Assembly (NCBI GenBank): GCA_900754605.1
Contig: CAAEDK010000100.1
Coordinates: 1-7,659, forward strand
DNA length: 7,659 bases
Source: an uncultured Oscillospiraceae bacterium
Lineage (GTDB): Bacteria > Bacillota_A > Clostridia > Oscillospirales > Oscillospiraceae
Direction of reading: 5' to 3'
Shown one piece after another: positions 6,220 to 7,659 of this stretch. Made by a program: the position numbers and the translations under genes. The notes beneath the pieces were generated by a model that was not told where the DNA came from, ran no database searches, and worked only from the letters and a program-made list of their open reading frames with translations. Within the stretch, counting starts at the first letter, position 1, and each line of letters begins with the position of its first letter.

Positions 6220-7539
6220 TTATCCCTCGTCCTCCCCCACAGCAGGACGGTTTAGTGGAAGTTTGATCCACCACCACTTCATGACCAAATTGATGATGAG
6301 ACACACAGCCATAATGGCCAGCTGGATCCCGATGAAGAGCCAGTGCTGTCCATTGAGCAGCATCATTGGCCCGAAGGACCAGGTAAACAACTCACTAAAT
6401 GTGGTAAAAATACAGGCAAATGCTGTATCATTGAGTGTCAGGGACTTGTTCTCCGGGTCCACGATCCGCAGAAGGATAAAACCAATGGCAAACACACCAG
6501 TAGAATATCCAAATACAAACAGCGCACGTTCAAACCAGCTGCCCTTGTTCATAGCCGGACCGAAATACATCAGGGTGATAACCACGATGAAAATGCCGAA
6601 CAGTAGCAGTACCAGAAGCGGCATTGCATACTTTACGATGATGCCCAGGTTGATGGACGCAATTCCGAAGAATACCAGATAATCTGTGCAGGTACCGGAA
6701 ATGCGGTTGGTAAGATCGGGGTCGATGTACTTCTCCACGCCGGTCTTTTTAAAGACTGCGAACATAACCAGCGCCACCAGGAAGGAGTACAGATAAGAGG
6801 GGCCATCAAAATTAAAAGTGTCATAGAAGAACTTATAGAGCAGACGGCCGGCACCGGCGGCGGTGAGCAGAATGGCAAAGTGCCAGGCCAGAGGATCCAG
6901 AACCACAGACGAGGTCGTCGCCTTCGCCAAGGCAGGACGGTTCTCCGGAGGGATCAGGCCTGTCTTCAGCTCACCGGAGAGATAGGAGAAGTCCTTAATG
7001 TACTTGGTCCAGCCTTTTTTGGTACCCAGCTTGATGAAGAACATTCCGCCGAATACACCAGCAAGAATACCCACAGTAGCACAGGTCTGGCCAATGTCCA
7101 TAGCATCTGTAAAGCCGAGATTTGCAAAGCTGCTGCCCACAGCGGCAGCCGTACCGTGTCCGCCGGAGAAGCCGGCAGCCAACAGCAGTCCAAAGCCATA
7201 ATTGATCTCGGGCCACAGATTGGAAATCACCAGAATCGAGAAGGCGGGCACCAGGCCATACTGGATCACCTGTGCTACCATCTTATAGGACAGATAGGAG
7301 CTCATGCGGGCCACATCTCCCTTTGAGCCGCCCTTGTTCATGGTAAAACCATTGATACCGACCGCAGCAAAAATGACCATGATCAGCATACCGGGATAAG
7401 AGCCAATGGAATCAGACATGGGCAGAAGGCCCGGGAACGCATAGCGGAATGCCAATCCCATAAAGCCGGCCAGCATACTAGCAGGAATGAAGAAACGCTG
7501 TATAAAGCCTACTTTTGCGCGGAGAAATTGGCCGATCAT
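6220..7539 (-). CDS. GltS-like sodium/glutamate-type symporter (ESS family)
   Basis: From ATG 7539 the product has 439 residues and is very hydrophobic, with about ten membrane segments in two similar halves. The first half carries the family signature GFSGGHGTAAAVG (123-135). The second carries the matching loop FGYSTGVFAIGFILLRIVDP (343-362). The N-terminal FFIPASMLAGF (16-26) and the C-terminal tail of charged residues also fit. ESS family carriers bring glutamate or related acids in with sodium; the actual substrate here is not shown by sequence. The start is doubtful. ATG 7539 has no ribosome binding site, unlike every other gene in the window, and the frame stays open upstream to 7602 with family-like residues (DSLDFAVASVFIM), so the natural N-terminus probably lies at or beyond about 7584. 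The promoter and start may have been displaced; see the findings. It is followed by a hairpin and the sigma-54 activator. Confidence 0.9.
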   Translation of the reverse strand: MIGQFLRAKVGFIQRFFIPASMLAGFMGLAFRYAFPGLLPMSDSIGSYPGMLIMVIFAAVGINGFTMNKGGSKGDVARMSSYLSYKMVAQVIQYGLVPAFSILVISNLWPEINYGFGLLLAAGFSGGHGTAAAVGSSFANLGFTDAMDIGQTCATVGILAGVFGGMFFIKLGTKKGWTKYIKDFSYLSGELKTGLIPPENRPALAKATTSSVVLDPLAWHFAILLTAAGAGRLLYKFFYDTFNFDGPSYLYSFLVALVMFAVFKKTGVEKYIDPDLTNRISGTCTDYLVFFGIASINLGIIVKYAMPLLVLLLFGIFIVVITLMYFGPAMNKGSWFERALFVFGYSTGVFAIGFILLRIVDPENKSLTLNDTAFACIFTTFSELFTWSFGPMMLLNGQHWLFIGIQLAIMAVCLIINLVMKWWWIKLPLNRPAVGEDEG

Positions 7540-7602
7540 AATAAAGACAGATGCAACTGCAAAGTCCAGCGAGTCTATGAAAATTTTTCTGTAAATAAAG
7601 AT
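7540..7602 (-). other. Upstream in-frame extension of the symporter without a canonical start
   Basis: Reading minus from 7602, 21 codons are open in the symporter frame after a TAA at 7605-7603. The part nearest the gene (7575-7540) reads DSLDFAVASVFI, which continues the first membrane helix as expected for this family. Further upstream (7602-7576) the codons are AT-rich and read less like the gene. No ATG, GTG or TTG occurs in frame. The only near-canonical choices would be ATT (7584 or 7596), ATA (7578), ATC (7602) or CTG (7569), none with a ribosome binding site. Confidence 0.55.
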
Positions 7603-7603
7603 T

Positions 7604-7649
7604 TAGAAGGTCTTCTATGATAAAATAATAAATCATAGGAGGCCTTTTA
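7604..7649 (+). promoter_or_regulatory. RNA hairpin sequestering the ribosome binding site of the gene at 7652
   Basis: In + strand RNA, 7604-7621 pairs without a bulge with 7632-7649: 18 base pairs, of which three are G-U (7606/7647, 7611/7642, 7614/7639), around a 10-nt A/T loop (7622-7631). The AGGAGG site at 7637-7642 is wholly inside the 3' arm, and ATG 7652 lies just outside. In a minus-strand RNA those three pairs would be A-C mismatches, so the pairing favours + strand RNA. This arrangement would keep translation low. It resembles the leader of IS200-type transposase genes. Confidence 0.65.
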
Positions 7650-7651
7650 CT

Positions 7652-7659
7652 ATGGCGAG
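7652..7659 (+). CDS. Start of an unknown gene, cut by the window edge
   Basis: ATG 7652 follows AGGAGG (7637-7642) at a 9-nt distance. Only Met-Ala and two bases of a third codon (AG, hence Ser or Arg) are visible. The product cannot be identified from this. The ribosome binding site is buried in an 18-bp hairpin, and the upstream 65 bases (7576-7640) hold only 13 G/C. Together with a neighbouring gene that has lost its start, this raises the possibility of a small transposase gene (IS200/IS605 TnpA proteins in Clostridia often begin Met-Ala-Ser/Arg), but that is a guess to be tested on the adjoining sequence. Confidence 0.5.

Noticed and set aside
7552..7568. A sigma-54-like -24/-12 element on the minus strand just upstream of ATG 7539.
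   Set aside because: Eleven bases separate GG and GC instead of ten, and the bases encode residues that continue the symporter's first helix. Spacing is critical for sigma-54 promoters.
7605..7616. The near palindrome AGAAGGTCTTCT as a possible repressor operator.
   Set aside because: It is short and lies wholly within the 5' arm of the larger 18-bp hairpin, which explains the sequence better.

Overview
The window reads as a chromosomal segment of a Gram-positive, Clostridia-type bacterium. An Oscillospiraceae or Flavonifractor-like gut anaerobe would fit, but this is inferred from gene content and style and was not searched. The supporting signs are strong AAAGGAGG-like ribosome binding sites, moderately GC-rich genes with AT-rich gaps, an SLH-anchored exported enzyme, and a tandem-permease plus histidine kinase cassette typical of Firmicutes peptide resistance.

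Layout. (1) Positions 2-2322, + strand: the 3' part of an operon holding a 5'-truncated ABC-2 permease, a second paralogous permease, and a sensor histidine kinase with almost no extracytoplasmic part. The ATPase and response regulator normally found with such cassettes would lie upstream, outside the window. (2) Positions 2323-2642: a non-coding stretch with an excellent sigma-A promoter, then a long intrinsic terminator-type hairpin about 60 nt after the expected transcription start, then about 125 nt of leader before the next gene. It looks like an attenuated leader or a short RNA gene. (3) Positions 2643-4415, + strand: an exported serine hydrolase of the class C beta-lactamase/PBP family with N-terminal S-layer homology repeats. 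(4) About 4518-4565: a bidirectional terminator between convergent genes. (5) Positions 4620-6038, - strand: a PAS/AAA+/Fis-type sigma-54 activator with a TTG start and its own promoter. (6) Positions 6220-7539, - strand: a GltS-like (ESS family) sodium/glutamate-type symporter, probably the physiological partner of the activator. (7) Positions 7540-7659: a very AT-rich stretch with an 18-bp RNA hairpin that buries the ribosome binding site of a + strand gene beginning at 7652, of which only eight bases are visible.

How the genes may work together: the permeases and kinase suggest sensing and export of a membrane-active peptide. The SLH hydrolase may be an unrelated cell-wall enzyme or an accessory. 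The activator and symporter look like a regulated amino-acid uptake pair.

The most interesting spot is the right edge. The symporter has no convincing start codon or ribosome binding site, its coding-like frame runs upstream into AT-rich DNA, and the adjacent + strand gene has the SD-sequestering hairpin known from IS200-type transposases. A mobile element inserted at the symporter's 5' end would explain all of this, but the window ends before it can be confirmed.
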